Source: Klebsormidium nitens (taxonomy: Eukaryota > Streptophyta > Klebsormidiophyceae > Klebsormidiales > Klebsormidiaceae). Taken from it: 64,000 bases of DNA. The translations under genes and the position numbers were made by a program. The notes beneath the pieces are model-generated. The model ran no database searches, was not told the DNA's origin, and saw only the letters and a program-made list of their open reading frames with translations. The stretch spans positions 169,473-233,472 of the forward strand of contig DF237028.1 of NCBI GenBank assembly GCA_000708835.1, written 5' to 3'. How positions within the stretch are numbered: position 1 is the first letter of the stretch; each line of letters begins with the position of its first letter. This document shows, piece by piece, positions 23,849 through 35,800 of this stretch.

Positions 23849-26165
23849 CCTGGCGCTTGGTTACAGACGCTGCACATAGGGAGTTGGATGTTATCATCAC
23901 AATCAAGAGGACTCGTCAGTTCTGGCGAGACGGAACAGGAAAGCTTTCGGAGCCCTCCGTCCAGTGGATATATTCTATTTCAACATGCTGCCCTGCTTGT
24001 ATGCTGCTCTCCCTGCCCTGCTTGTATGCTGCTCTTCTTACAATGATGTTTATACTCAATCCTCGGCAAGGATCTCCTTTAGTCCTGTGAATTGTGGAAG
24101 TCCAATGTACTGAAAGACAGAATATTAGCGGACACATCTACTTTATGACGACATACCAGCACGAGCCCTGGGAGCAAGTAGGAACGAAATCAGCAGCCTT
24201 GATGTTGAATTTTCCGCACTAGAGCTCGTTCAATGAACAGATTGTCACCAAGTGATGTGCAGATCAGGGGTCGGCGTTACTTGCGACTTCAGAAGGACAA
24301 CATACTCCTGTGGAATTATCCCTCCACCCTTTTGCTGCAAAAGTGTGCTGCTTGCCTAGGAAACTTCACCAAATTCAGGTTGTTCAGACCATGTGTCCTA
24401 TCTTCAACACATTCTTGTAGAGCTTTGGAATCGTAACAGGGTTGAAAGTGGTCAATGATGCACCGAGGTAAGAACAAAGGAAAACTAGCATTCTCCAAAT
24501 ACTAAAAGGCAGCTCGCTGAATCAACTTGACCAGAATCATTTCCGACTTCTCCGCACAATTTTACCCTGGCACACACTCTGCAATCTTGAAGAGCGTACT
24601 AGAGGAAGTCGAAGAGCCCCTTCGTGCAGGCGAGTTGAGCTACACACTTACTAGGATTGGCTCCCCACTTCTCTCCACAGCGCCTACTCCCAAGAGAATT
24701 TCTTCCTATAGTCAAAACTCATGCTGCTGAAACTGCACCTCCTCACTGCCACATGCCTGCATTGCAAAGCTCCGCCCTGAATTGCTTCTAGCTGGAGGAA
24801 CAAAGTGGCTTCAGCCTAGGGCTCACAGCCGCTCATCGGAGTCACTGAGGAGAATGCGACGGAAGAGAACACCCTTGAGGAGTCCGCGTGCGCGGTACGT
24901 GCCTGGGCCTGTAGGCTGTACCTACATTGCGACAATTGTGCTCAAGCCTCAAGTTGTCTCTGTGACTGCGTTGACACGTGATGTGAAGATGAGACTTGGA
25001 GTAGCGTTTGCCGACTTGGCAAGTGTCATTGGATGTCCACATCTTCCATCCAAAGCACACTGCCCGGCCGGGGACTACTGCAGGTTTGGTATCTCAGTTA
25101 GGTCGATTAAACCCTCTTTGTGCGGCCAGACCACGCTGGGTTCATGGTGGTTAAGAGTCCCCCGCCGCCCGGTACCAGCAGCGACCGAAAGTCGAGGGCG
25201 CGGTACGCTATTGCTATCATTCTAGTTTCCAGGTTGACCTGCCTTTAAACGTCGGACACGTGTCAATGGAATGATCGCGGTTACGCGCGTGTACGGTCGT
25301 TTGACGGCCTTGACACTCTCCCCGGTCGCCCCTTTCGCACCGAGTTTGGGCGGGGCCACCTGTACGGCACGGCGGAACTCCGACGGACTCGGGAAGGCTA
25401 CGGGCGCGCTGCCGGCCGCCTAGAAGTTTGGCGACTGGGCAGTGGGATTCCGGCTGGCCACACAGGGAGTTGAAGCTCAGTGAACTTGTGAAGGCTCCGG
25501 CATCCCAGGCGCACCCGGTTGGGTTTCTGACACCGAGCTTGCCTTTACCGTCGGCCCGTCGTCCGGGATCCCTGACACCCAAAACCGGGCGCTTTTAACT
25601 TTTGGTCAAAAGTGATGAGTCTGAGGTCAGTTGACATCATGCAATTTCTTCCCTGCGCCTAGGTGGAAGTTTGCGGGCCGCAAGTGCCAGCCCTACGTTG
25701 GTCAGGGATAAAGTGCGCGGCCATGTGGATAGGGTTTCGCCTTCCTTCCTCAGGCTCAGGCGGCTCCACTCCATGGCTTCTAGTACTACAGACCACAGCT
25801 GGGGCGTTGTGGCGAAGTTTGTATGATCACCCCTCCTACTATTACTTCTACTAGCCAGACTAGCGCTGGTCGAATCCTGTGGCCTGAGTCCTGACTACAA
25901 CTCCTCTCTTTTCCTGACTCGTACAGGACTCGTACAGGAAGGAGGGCCGTGCACTTTTCTAGGGGCTCTCTGTAGTGGATCAGCTGTGCATTGAGTTGCT
26001 TCACGCTTGTTGTATTTGTCTAAATGACTGTGAACAAATCCCGTCATGCCACCCTGCTTAGCAACTGCTCGCCATTCAGGGTGAAGCCATTGGCAAGAGC
26101 TGAAGCTGACGGCACACTTTGAACACAGAGATAGCTGAAGATCCGAGAACAAAACTGCGGTGGCA
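23849..26165. other. Intergenic region between divergent 612-aa gene and bZIP gene
   Basis: No exon recognised in 2.3 kb. A 20-bp unit (CCCTGCTTGTATGCTGCTCT) is directly repeated at about 23991-24034. The stretch 24.8-25.6 kb is open in one plus frame for 147 codons but has no family resemblance. Promoters of both genes should be here. Confidence 0.4.
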
Positions 26166-29100
26166 ATGGAGGACGACAACGAAGACATGGACCTGGATTT
26201 CAATCCTTTTGACTCGACGTTCGAAAACTTTGAGGAGTTTGACAGCCACGACGTGGAGTCCCTCGCAAAGGAGCTCCACTTCTATGAGGAGAAGGCCGAG
26301 TTCCTGGCAGGGCAGGGCGCGCTCGAGGGCTTCTCTATCAGCCGGGATGCATTCTCGATGCAGCACGATTACTTCTCGGAGGACGTCGGCCATTTGGACG
26401 CGAGCATCCAGGCGCAAAGAGGTGCCTCGCCCTCCGAATTAGACCTGCACTTTGCTGACCAAAGTCTCCGGAGCTTTTCTGAGGGGAAGAAGCAGCTGGG
26501 GGCGGGCCCGAGCAAGAGTGCGGAGGACCAAGGGGTGCAGCGGACAAACAGCTCTGGATCCCTGAAACGAACGCTGTCGGAACAAGCGGGCTACTCTGGG
26601 GCCGCGCACTCGGAGGAAGCCCACTCCCGAGGCTTCAGAGGCCTCGGTTTCGGCCAGGAGATGCACGCGGTTGAATCGGACGTCTTCGGGCGGAGCTCGG
26701 ACGCGTTTGGCCGAGGCTCTGACGCATTTGGGCAGAGTTCGGACGCTTTCGGGCAAAGTTCGGACGCTTTTGGACAGGCTCACGAACGGGGCTCCAACGG
26801 CCTTGGGCAACGTCCGGATCATGACGACGAGGGGCAACCGCCCGGCAGCCAATTGCATCCGCTAGCACCCCTAGAAGACTCTCTTTTAGGCTCACAGATA
26901 GAGCCGCGGGCGGGCGAGGCCCCCGCTTCGTTCAGCAACGACGACGACGCGCTCTTCCGCTTTGACACCGACAGCAAGCCGTTTGACTTTGGTGCTGCTC
27001 TGTTTGGCCACCTGCCGAATGGGGCGACGGCCTTGCCGGGCCTGGAGTCGGACTCGCCGCAAGAGCTGGCGGGACGGGGGGAGGGGGGCAGCGGTGGCCT
27101 GCTAGAGCCAGGTCTTTTGACCACTGAGGAAGCGAACGAGATCACCAAGGCGAACATGTGGGTCAGTTCTGACGGCGACGATCGGCCAATTGGGAGCCTG
27201 GTGAGTAAACCGTCTTTCGAAACGGAGCTCAGCTCGCAATGACATGGCAGATTGGAACTAGGCTTGAGGGAATGTGGTTGGTCGCGCAGGAAATTCGTGT
27301 TGGTGGTGATTGGGCGGTCCTTCTGAACACGGTTGTGCTTTTGTGAAGTTGAACGAGTGTGAGTGTGCTGCAATTCTGCTTGGTTGGCTGTGGTTTATTG
27401 CCCCAGAAAGCTTTGTTGTTGATTCCGTTGAATTGTTGAGGCTGCATTATATTGTTGGGGATGGTCACATTCTACCACCACGACTGGAAGTGCTTGGAGG
27501 GAGGTGGTGCTATTGCGAACCAGCATCTATGAAGTGACGTCATTCAGTATCTTATCATACTTACATCTTTTCGCTGTTTTCTACGTATAGATCTCTCTGT
27601 GAATTTGCTTGAGATAGTGATGGTCTAGGTCTTAGATGCAAAGTAAGAAAGTATCCCGGTCAAGTAGTGCGTGCACTTTTACCACCATTAGATGAAGTTT
27701 CATCTAGGGCCATGCTATGGTCGCTCTTTGCAAGTTGTTGCCAGGTTGCCTTCTGAGATGCAAAAGCATGAGCTGGCTCTGCTAGCTTCTTGCTCTGTGC
27801 AATTGAGCTTCGCCGTTGGGGCCCTAGATTACATACTTAGAGGCTCCTTTTGGAGCTGTGTCATGAACTTGCCCTTTTGCAAAGCTCGAGTGGAGTATTT
27901 TCTCATACCGCTTTGCAACGTTGAGAACTCGACCCAAATACAACGGTCTTGAGAGCCCACCCGCTGTCAGTCTTGTAGATACAGCAGTCATGCAGATTCG
28001 AGTATGCAAGTTGGATAATGGTCAAGGATATGGGCTCAGCTGTGGCCTTGACTGCTCAGGAAACTCGTCAGAATCCACATCAGGTGGCAGCATCATTTTC
28101 CCAAGTCACATGCTAAGTGGCAAGCTGACATTGGTTTGCAAACCGAGTCTTGAGTCACCTCTTCCAATTCTAGCTGTTCAGCGGCGTCGATTCCGTTCCC
28201 ATTCATAAGCAGGGTCAACACTGCGAACCCAAAGCTCAGACTTCCGTTCCCATTCGTTAGCAGGGTCAACACTTGCGAACCCAAAGCTCAAACATCAAGC
28301 GACGGAAGGTTTCAGACGTCATTCTTCTGCTCTGATCATGCAGAAGGAGGCCAAGTCCGCAAAGAAAGCAGGGTCGTCCGGCAAGAGGAGTTCCCGGAAA
28401 CGCAGCGCCGCGGCAATCACGAAGAAAATGGACCCTGTGGAAGCGGCCCGGCTAGAAAAGAATAGGATCAAAGCGCAGCGGCACCGCGACAAGATGAAGG
28501 TGAGTGACCAGATAGCTGCTTTTTCTTGTTTCCATGCGACTTTTGCTCTGTTTCTTATTTTAGTTCCCACAGGACGACAGTGCTACAAAGCTCTGCGGCC
28601 CTTGAAGCCTTTTGTCTTCAGTTGCTCGAGACAAGTAGACTGTTCAAAGTGGCAGCTGCTGAAACGAGAATTATGTTCTGTTGAAAGGGATCTCAGCATA
28701 GAGTGCAACTGAGGGATGATTGCTTTGCATCAAAAGCTGTACATGTCGATGCATGAAAGCCCAACTGTTGCTTCCAGGAATAAAGAACTTGTGACTCCAA
28801 GGGAAGACCGATGAAAGCCTCTTCGGTTGTGGAACTAGACTCCGTTTGCATATCGCATCGCGACTTTCACAGCGCCAGGATTTCAATGACCCTTCGTTGA
28901 GAAGAGAGAGCCGCTTAGGAATCTGTACAGCCCGGTGAACGTACGAATCAGGAAATTACGTGAATTTGGAAACAGTTCGAGCCTCATTTTTTCGTGTCCT
29001 GCTTTGCTCTTGCCCAGAATCGCTCCACGTAGTTGCTGGCATATGAAAGTTCAATGCTAAGCTCGAAACGGGGTATGCTTCCATCGTTTCTGACCCACTG

Positions 29101-31260
29101 TGGTTTTGCGCTAACCCTCCCCAATCAACCGCAGGCTTGGAAGTAGGACACGAAGCTCGAGACAAGTACGCTTCTTCCCTCCTTATTTACTGGTATATCG
29201 CGCTAATCCGCCCCTGTTAACCGCAGGCGTGGAAGGAGGACGTGAAGCTGGAGAACGAGGACCTGCGGGCGCAGCGCGCGAAACTGGCGGAGGAGCGGGA
29301 GGAGCTCGCGGTGGGGAAGGCGAGCCTGGAGCGGGAGAAGAACGAGATGGAGAAGACGATGTCGCGGCTCCAGCAGGAAGTCTCCCGGCTGCAGTCGGAG
29401 AACGCGCGGTTGTGGAAGGAGAACCAGGAGCTGAGCGAGGCAGCACAGGCCGGGCAGCGCCAGGTGCGCAACGCAATGTTCCTTTGGCTTGGGGTTCTCG
29501 GTCTGGGTTCTGAGTTCCGGTTCTGGGTTCCGGGTTTGGGTTCTGGCTTGCCTCTCTGAATCTGGTTCTGAGCTTGGACTCTGGTCCTGATTTCTGGGTG
29601 TCGTTTAGGTTTTGGTGTGGAGGATTTGGTGTCAGCTCAGGTAATCAGGTTTCGAAAGCTCCAAGGCTTGTGAAGACTTTGCATCGGCTCTTCATGCTTT
29701 GTGGAGCGCAATATGTCTCGCTTGTCAGTGGTTCGAGTTCCGCTTCAGGCTTTGAGGTTGTCTGAACGGTCCATCTCATGGCTTACTGACGTTCGATGGG
29801 CTCTCCATCGAACGATTTGTGGTCAGGTGAATGCAACCAATGGGCATTCGAAGGCAATGTGATACTTGCTGTTCAGCCACGCTGCTTGGTTATTCATCCT
29901 TCCAGCGTAGGACAGCGCGCTTGCTTCTATCGATTCACTGTCCGGTGTGCAAAGTCCAACGTATGTAGGTTCTAGCTAGGCTGGCAACTTGCGAAGCAGG
30001 GGGAGTACCCCAAACGCCTGGCCATGCTATACAGAGAGACAGATTGATTGAAATCCTGACGATTGTGCTTGCGGCGGGTTTCTCCTGACTCCTGAGGCAT
30101 TGCCGCTTTGCTGTTTCCCGTGCAATCTGTTTGACTGTTGGGGGCCTGTGATCCAGTTCTGTGCAACCTGACGTTAGAATGAAGGAAATGGTACGTGCGG
30201 GCCGGCCTATTCTGTAAGGGAGCAGCGGCCGGTCAAAAGAACTCGCACCGTCGGCAGTCGTTTTCCAGCATGACCGTAGCTTTCGCACGAGTGCCCGTTC
30301 ACACCACACATGTCCGGCTCCGCTCGATGGCCTCAGTTTGTCGTAGGATCACAACCGACCTCACCCGGGAATGCATCTCTCGATTGGTTTGTAAGTTTTT
30401 CGTGGAACTAGAAGCATTGTGGCGGGTACCTTTGAATCGGTGCCACCGTTGCCTCGCTCTCCTTGCTTAGTCAAGTCCTCTTTTTGCTACTTGCAAAACT
30501 TCCCCACAACCGGCTCCGCGGAAACGTTCGACGGTTTTTTCTCTCTCTATTCGGACCTCCCGTTCAAAACCTGTATGGAGGTGCGATCGGAGGCTCTAAC
30601 GACTAGCTAATGTGATGCCAAGCGGTGCTTTTGCACAAGCCGGGGAGGTTCTCCACGTGGCGGACCTCCATAAGCTCAGCGACCGGTGATATCTCGTGCC
30701 CTGTAGAGTGCCTACCAGTGGAACAGCCGAAACGCTGACGCCGGCATGACGGAAGCGATCATTCGTTTTTCCAGGCCGACACAAAGCTCCTGCGCGAACC
30801 GAACGGCAGGGAGAGCCCTCACGTGGCGGAGCTAGACGACCGATTGACTCTCCGTGACCAAAGGAAGCTCCTTGTTGAAAGCGATAACGTGGGCATGACG
30901 TATGCAACCTTTTGTCTTCCCAGGCCGACACGAAGCTCCTGCGCGACCTGAGCGGCAAGGAGGGCCCCTACTTAACGGACCTGAAGGAACGGCTCAGATG
31001 TTGTTTTGAAAGAATGGAAAGTAGACATGACGTGAGCAAATTTTGCGTCTTTCCAGGCCGACACAAAGCTCCTGCGCGAGCCGAGTGGCGAGGAGGGGCC
31101 CCACGTGGCGGAGCTCCAGAAGCTGAACGACCGGCTGAAGGAGCAGAACGGCAAGCTGGAGGAGGAGCTTGCGGTGGTGAAGGGCGCGTTTGCGGCGCAG
31201 CTCCACACCATGAGTAACCTGGTGGCGATCCGGCCCCCTGGCCGGGATGACGAGGGATGA
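26166..31260 (+). CDS. Atypical bZIP transcription factor
   Basis: Predicted nuclear DNA-binding protein of 543 aa from four exons: 26166-27200, 28344-28499, 29227-29463 and 31057-31260, all phase 0. Residues 1-345 are acidic and disordered (MEDDNEDMDLDFNPFD), with five tandem SDAFGQS-like heptapeptides at about 171-205 (26676-26780). Exon 2 gives a Lys/Arg-rich stretch and the basic region NRIKAQRHR (Asn 385), which keeps the N-x7-R spacing of bZIPs but has His where Ser or Cys is usual. The following AWKEDVKLENEDLRAQRAKL and later heptads in exon 3 form a long zipper; exon 4 adds ELQKLNDRLKEQNGKLEEEL. Introns contain decayed copies of exon 3 and exon 4 starts (separate entries), so alternative C-termini are possible. 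Target genes are unknown. The bZIP call rests on basic region plus zipper. Confidence 0.8.
26676..26780 (+). repeat. Five in-frame 21-bp repeats (SDAFGQS) in the bZIP gene
   Basis: Five consecutive 21-bp units encode S-D-(V/A)-F-G-(R/Q)-(S/G/A). Codons differ between units, so the array is not brand new. It lies in the disordered acidic N-terminal region. Confidence 0.9.
28191..28293. repeat. Tandem duplication (period 51 bp) before bZIP exon 2
   Basis: Two near-identical copies starting at 28191 and 28242 (TTCCGTTCCCATTC, AGCAGGGTCAACACT, GCGAACCCAAAGCTCA). They end about 50 bp before the exon-2 acceptor. Confidence 0.85.
29101..29166 (+). pseudogene. Decayed copy of bZIP exon 3 start with its acceptor
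   Basis: Matches the 3' end of the intron and the start of exon 3 located 92 bp downstream: both read GCGCTAA...CAACCGCAG or TTAACCGCAG followed by GC(T/G)TGGAAG. The copy has TAG as its fourth codon, where the true exon has GAG. The acceptor AG at 29133-29134 is intact. Confidence 0.7.
29464..29600. repeat. Low-complexity TTCTGGG-like repeat
   Basis: Degenerate repeats of GGTTCTGGG / GGTTCCGGG just after the exon-3 donor, inside the bZIP intron. Not a plant telomere repeat. Confidence 0.55.
30609..31036 (+). pseudogene. Three decayed upstream copies of the bZIP terminal exon
   Basis: The terminal exon starts at 31057 (GCCGACACAAAGCTCCTGCG). Near copies start at 30775 and 30924, each directly after a TTCCAG or TCCCAG acceptor, and a worse one begins near 30609, best seen as CACGTGGCGGACCTCCATAAGC at 30654. 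Spacing is about 166, 149 and 133 bp. Coding resemblance is retained (ADTKLLREPNG, ADTKLLRDLSGKEG), but the copies lose the frame or the end. Use of the 30924 acceptor would read on in another frame to a stop near 31217; use of 30775 would stop near 30958. Confidence 0.85.
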
Positions 31261-32826
31261 CGTCACAGTTTCATCTTTTCCAAAGGGGCTTTGATTGTGA
31301 AGACCCTCCTGAGAGGATTTCAATCCCCCGGGCTTCGCCGAGTAGTGATCCTCTGATTTCGCCGCTTATCGTGGCTAGACACTTCGGGGTTCAAGAAAGG
31401 TTAAGGTGGGCGTCGCCAAAGTTTCGGCGCGCGCACACCCCGAGGGTCCACCAGGCATTGCTACGCAGTGCGAGTTTTAAGATAGGCCAGGTGGGCTTTG
31501 TTAGAAAGTGTGAATTCTCGACTCGCGAGTGGCTATCCCTGCTACGAGACACGGGTTGTTCTCTTAGGCGCTGCTAATTAAGTGCGCGCTCAAGAGCATG
31601 TACAGAGTTGCAGAGAGCAGTCAAAAGATTTGCTGCCAGGCGCCGGCCGCGGGCTCGTTCCGTTCGCGCGGCGGTTCCCCCCGGCATGCACGGTGCCCGT
31701 TTCCGACCAGATTGACTTACTCGATAGGACAAAGATACGAACTTTCCTCACAAGAAGGAATTTGATTTTGATCAGCCTGTTTTCTCGTTTGCATTGTGCA
31801 CTAACTTAGAAGCAACCAACAATGGTGAAGTTGTGGGGGGAAGTGAGTTTCTTTCAGCGCTCCATGATTAATCAGTCCCGCTGAGCACAATCCAGCCATG
31901 CAGTCACCCGTCCAGGCGTTATTGGACGACTTGCACTCTCCACCAGTTCTACAAAGTTCCGAGTTCCAGACATTGAATGAGCACAAATGATTCAAGTCTC
32001 TTCATTGCGCACAGTGAATCTTGATCCAGTGAGACATGACCGTGATCTAGTACATGAGAGATGCTTCTAGGCCCGCTATCGAAATCAGCTTTTCATGGAC
32101 TCATTGGTAAATTACTTCATTGACAAGTACTGACTCTGACATGATCATTCGCCATATGCGCGCAAAGCCGCAGCTATATGTGGAACATGCATGTCAAACC
32201 GTCATGTGATGAGTCAACTTCTATATATATAGGGCCAGATAGATTCTTAAATTGGGGGCATGTGCTGGCAATTCATTCTCATGGCGTCGGATAAATCATG
32301 TATATACATGGTACCATAGATCTCCGTCCATCTCGGATCAGTTTGAATCGAGGAATGATCCTCGGTGATTGGCAATCATATACTCTATCTTTTCTCTTAA
32401 CTGCAGATCAAAATTCAATGCCGTACTATGCGTCAACATCGTCGCGCTAGCCTAGTCGATATTCGGCTGACTGTTGTACCACAGTGTCACGTCCGACGAC
32501 CTGCCTCCAGATCGATGATTTTAGTCGATTATGCAGATTCTGCTGATCTCTTCTGCAGCCCAAGTTAAGCCAGCTGAGCATCGACTCGTTCCTGTCATCT
32601 TTCAGAATCAAGGATCATGTTCGCGTGCGCCACTCTACTTGAAACACACCCGGCTGGCAAGGCTGCCCACATTGCACGGGCGGCCACCAGCTTCCACTCT
32701 AGCATACTCTCAATCTGTTTTTAAAGTAATAACTCCTATGAATGTCCTACTCGTTTAGTTCAGTCTATCGCTGCACTGATAAGTATGTTCCCAATGACTT
32801 TGGCACTTTGCCATCCTAGTAGAAAC
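31261..32826. other. Intergenic region between convergent bZIP and RNase III genes
   Basis: No exon or RNA gene recognised. 32.0-32.5 kb is AT-rich. Confidence 0.45.
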
Positions 32827-35800
32827 TCAAGATTTCAGGCTTGTCATGAAATCTAGTCCCTGCTGTGCTGCTTCCCGCTTTGCCTTCTTATGGTTATCGC
32901 CTCGGCCGGTTCCTAATAGTTGCTTTCCCAGGTACACTTCCGCTTTGAAGACTCGACTCCGTAGAATCGGCAGACGTTCGATTCTGAATCAAGACGCAAC
33001 ACACGTTCAGTAACGCTCCACGAAGACGTTCAACAAGGATTCTCAAGAGCACTACCTTCACAGAGTAGATTTCTGCAAGACAAGAAATAAAGCACAGAAC
33101 AGCTAGTGGAAACAATGGGATACAAAACCATATCTGTTTTTGCGCTAAAACAATCGCTGTAAAGTAGTGTTTTTAATAGGAGATGATAGCCCTTTCCCTT
33201 GGATCACTGCAGAGTGGTGCTACGTCGTCTGGCAGACTCTCTCTGGAAGAATGTCGCGAAAGCGTTGTCAACCCTACCTGTACTCTGGAAAGCAGTTCGC
33301 GTGTGCCACTATCAACTCTTGGAGCAGCGATACGGGATCCCCCTGCAACCAGATGTCGAACAGGGGGATCATGAGAAGCTTGTTCAAATCTAGCATGAAG
33401 GTCACTCAGTCCATCCAATAATTCAAAGGACGGTGCAGGCACGTGTCGACCAGGGGGCAATCATGAGGATTCTTGAACAGTCTGGAGAATCTTGCGGTTC
33501 GATCCGTCCGCCTGATGTTTCTAATAACGCTGCGCAGGGAGCAGAGAGAAAGAAACAACCGCGTCCAATCATGAGAATGGTAAGGAGGGAATGAGGTGCT
33601 CGAATCCGAGAGTATGCTCTAGTATCTCTTGAATCCAACAGGCTTTGAAGGGCCATTACCCGTTACGAGGTACCTTATTCGTACCAAGTCAGAAATGGTT
33701 GAGGGGACTAAGAGCTAACTGGCTCAAGGTGGGGCGCTGGAGTTTTGGCGTGAAGTAATGCAGGTCGACGACGAGAATTGACGACCAAAAAGTTTGGAAC
33801 TCGCTGACGAAGCGCCTACCGTGGTAGACCGTGCGTGCTGCTGAAGGAGTGGGAGGAGCTTGTCGAGTACTAGGGTGCTGGCTACACCGATGCCCTGTAC
33901 ACGATAACGTGTGAGATAGAAGCCAAGATTGTGATTGTGCTCAAGTGAGCCTGTGTTCAGCGTCGGTCAAGTAGCAGTGACGTTCTCGGACGCGCTACTA
34001 ACGTGCTTGTTGGATTCAGCGCCGGAAGATACTTCCGACAGATACCAGGTTATGCTCGCTAAGGAGAGTGCCCGAGGGACGGGGTAGGGTTGGTTTGAAG
34101 GTTGAGGGTGGGAACAGATGCGGCGTGTTGTTTCTTGCCCTTGTGTCGTTCGTGCACCCAAGCAGTTTCCTTAGTCAACATGCTCTTAGTCACTGTGAAA
34201 TGATGAAGAAGTATCCGCTTCCGTCCTTTTGTTTTGTTGCAGTGCACAAGAAGCTGCGTTTGACGCATGCTTATCTTGGAGGGAGACGCGCATCAACGAT
34301 CCAAACCTTCGGAAACTCAAAGTCTCTACTGAAAAGATCGAAGGCTTGACATTCGACACTTGCTGAAACAACATGTTAGACGGTTTGGCGCTTACCCTTT
34401 CCACGAAGACCCCACCAATAATTGTTTCGACTGTGTCCGACATCAGATTCTCCTGCACCAGAATGCATCTGACGTAAATTGCTATAAGCAGAAGAAAGGC
34501 GCCTTTGGAAGGCGATAGCGGAAGTTAAACAAGCTCGCGATCGAAAGGTCGGCTTGATCCGGATCTTTGCCGCTCAGGATGTCAGGAAACAATCATTGCC
34601 GCTTTTACTTACATGAACGTGTGAAAAGAAGGGCTGTCACGATTAGCTCAGGTATGTATACTGGAACATCGAGGAATCGTACCGAGACACTATTCCATTT
34701 CAAAGATGCAGTTTGAAATGCAGTGATTAGTCACCCAGACAGAATCGAAATAATGAATTGCATCTCGACGAGCATCGAAGCCGATTCGCAGCGCAACAGA
34801 ATGCATGCGGAGGCCGCAGAAAAGTACCAGATTGCGGTCAGCGGGAGCTTGAAGCGAGACACAAAGTGTTGCTCTGAAACGCCTTGATGCAACAAACGTG
34901 ACGTCGTCATCCATCCTTATTTTACAAAGGCCGATCTCCGGAGCAAACAAGCATCCAAAAACCAAACAACCATCATTGTCAGAACAGAACGTCAGGTTGT
35001 GGAGAGAATCGTCGTGTGCTCCTCGGATAGCACCAGTTCGCCAGTACAATGGCAGTGGGACCAAAATTGATTATAGACTCACTACCGCTGGGGCATGCCA
35101 GTGCGGCTTCTTGGTTGTTGGCTTCTGGCTCTTGAGATCGGGGTCGCACAGAATGCGGTCAGCCAGCTTCAAAGGCCCCAGCCCCACTACCCCCATGGCC
35201 TGGTTGCTGCGGAGATGATGCACGGCCTTTGATATGTTTCCCTGCAACAAATAAGCCGAACGGTGCGACGTGTTACACCTTTTCTTTTGAGCCTTTCTGG
35301 TGAAGAGGGACGCGAAAAACAGGGGTGGAATGCTTGAGCGTCTCCTTCATGCCGGTGACGAATCAGAGATTGGAAAGAGCGTAAGTGAGAAAGTTTTTGA
35401 CATGCAAGCCCTGTTTCAGCTTAGCCGCTTCACAATCCGGGGAAAGCTACAGCGGGGTCATATGCAGAACTTTGTAAGTTGCCATTTCAGAACGGAGTGC
35501 CGTAACAGGTCTGGCAGCTGACAAGGGTTCAGGTGGTCGGACTGGCCACGGATTCACACTGAGCCTTTGTTGTTGTCCAGCTCGTAAACGACAGCAATCG
35601 AAAGGCTTTGGTGCGGAACATGATTGCCTATGAAAGTTACTGCATCACAAAGAGTGTCAATGAGCTCGAACAACAAGTTTGGATTGATATGTCCTCCTTC
35701 AACAATGGCAATCACAGTCTTGCCCTGCGCTTGGAAATTCTCACAGGTGACTGGCCGGCCGTTGAATATCAATTTCAAGGCTCCACCTGAAATGCTCGAG

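Noticed and set aside
24782-25225. 147-codon plus-strand open frame
   Set aside because: No recognisable motif, no consistent splice partner and no coding-like composition.
29464-29600. Telomere-like repeat
   Set aside because: The TTCTGGG-like unit is degenerate and differs from the plant TTTAGGG repeat.
33660-33960. Coding-looking sequence (LLKEWEELVEY, YTDALYTITCEIEAKIVIVL)
   Set aside because: Interrupted by stops, no family recognised and no splice structure; could be a dead fragment but cannot be supported.
35608-35790. 60-codon plus-strand open frame inside the RNase III intron
   Set aside because: The opposite strand is also open there and has splice signals fitting the gene; the plus version has no neighbours to join.
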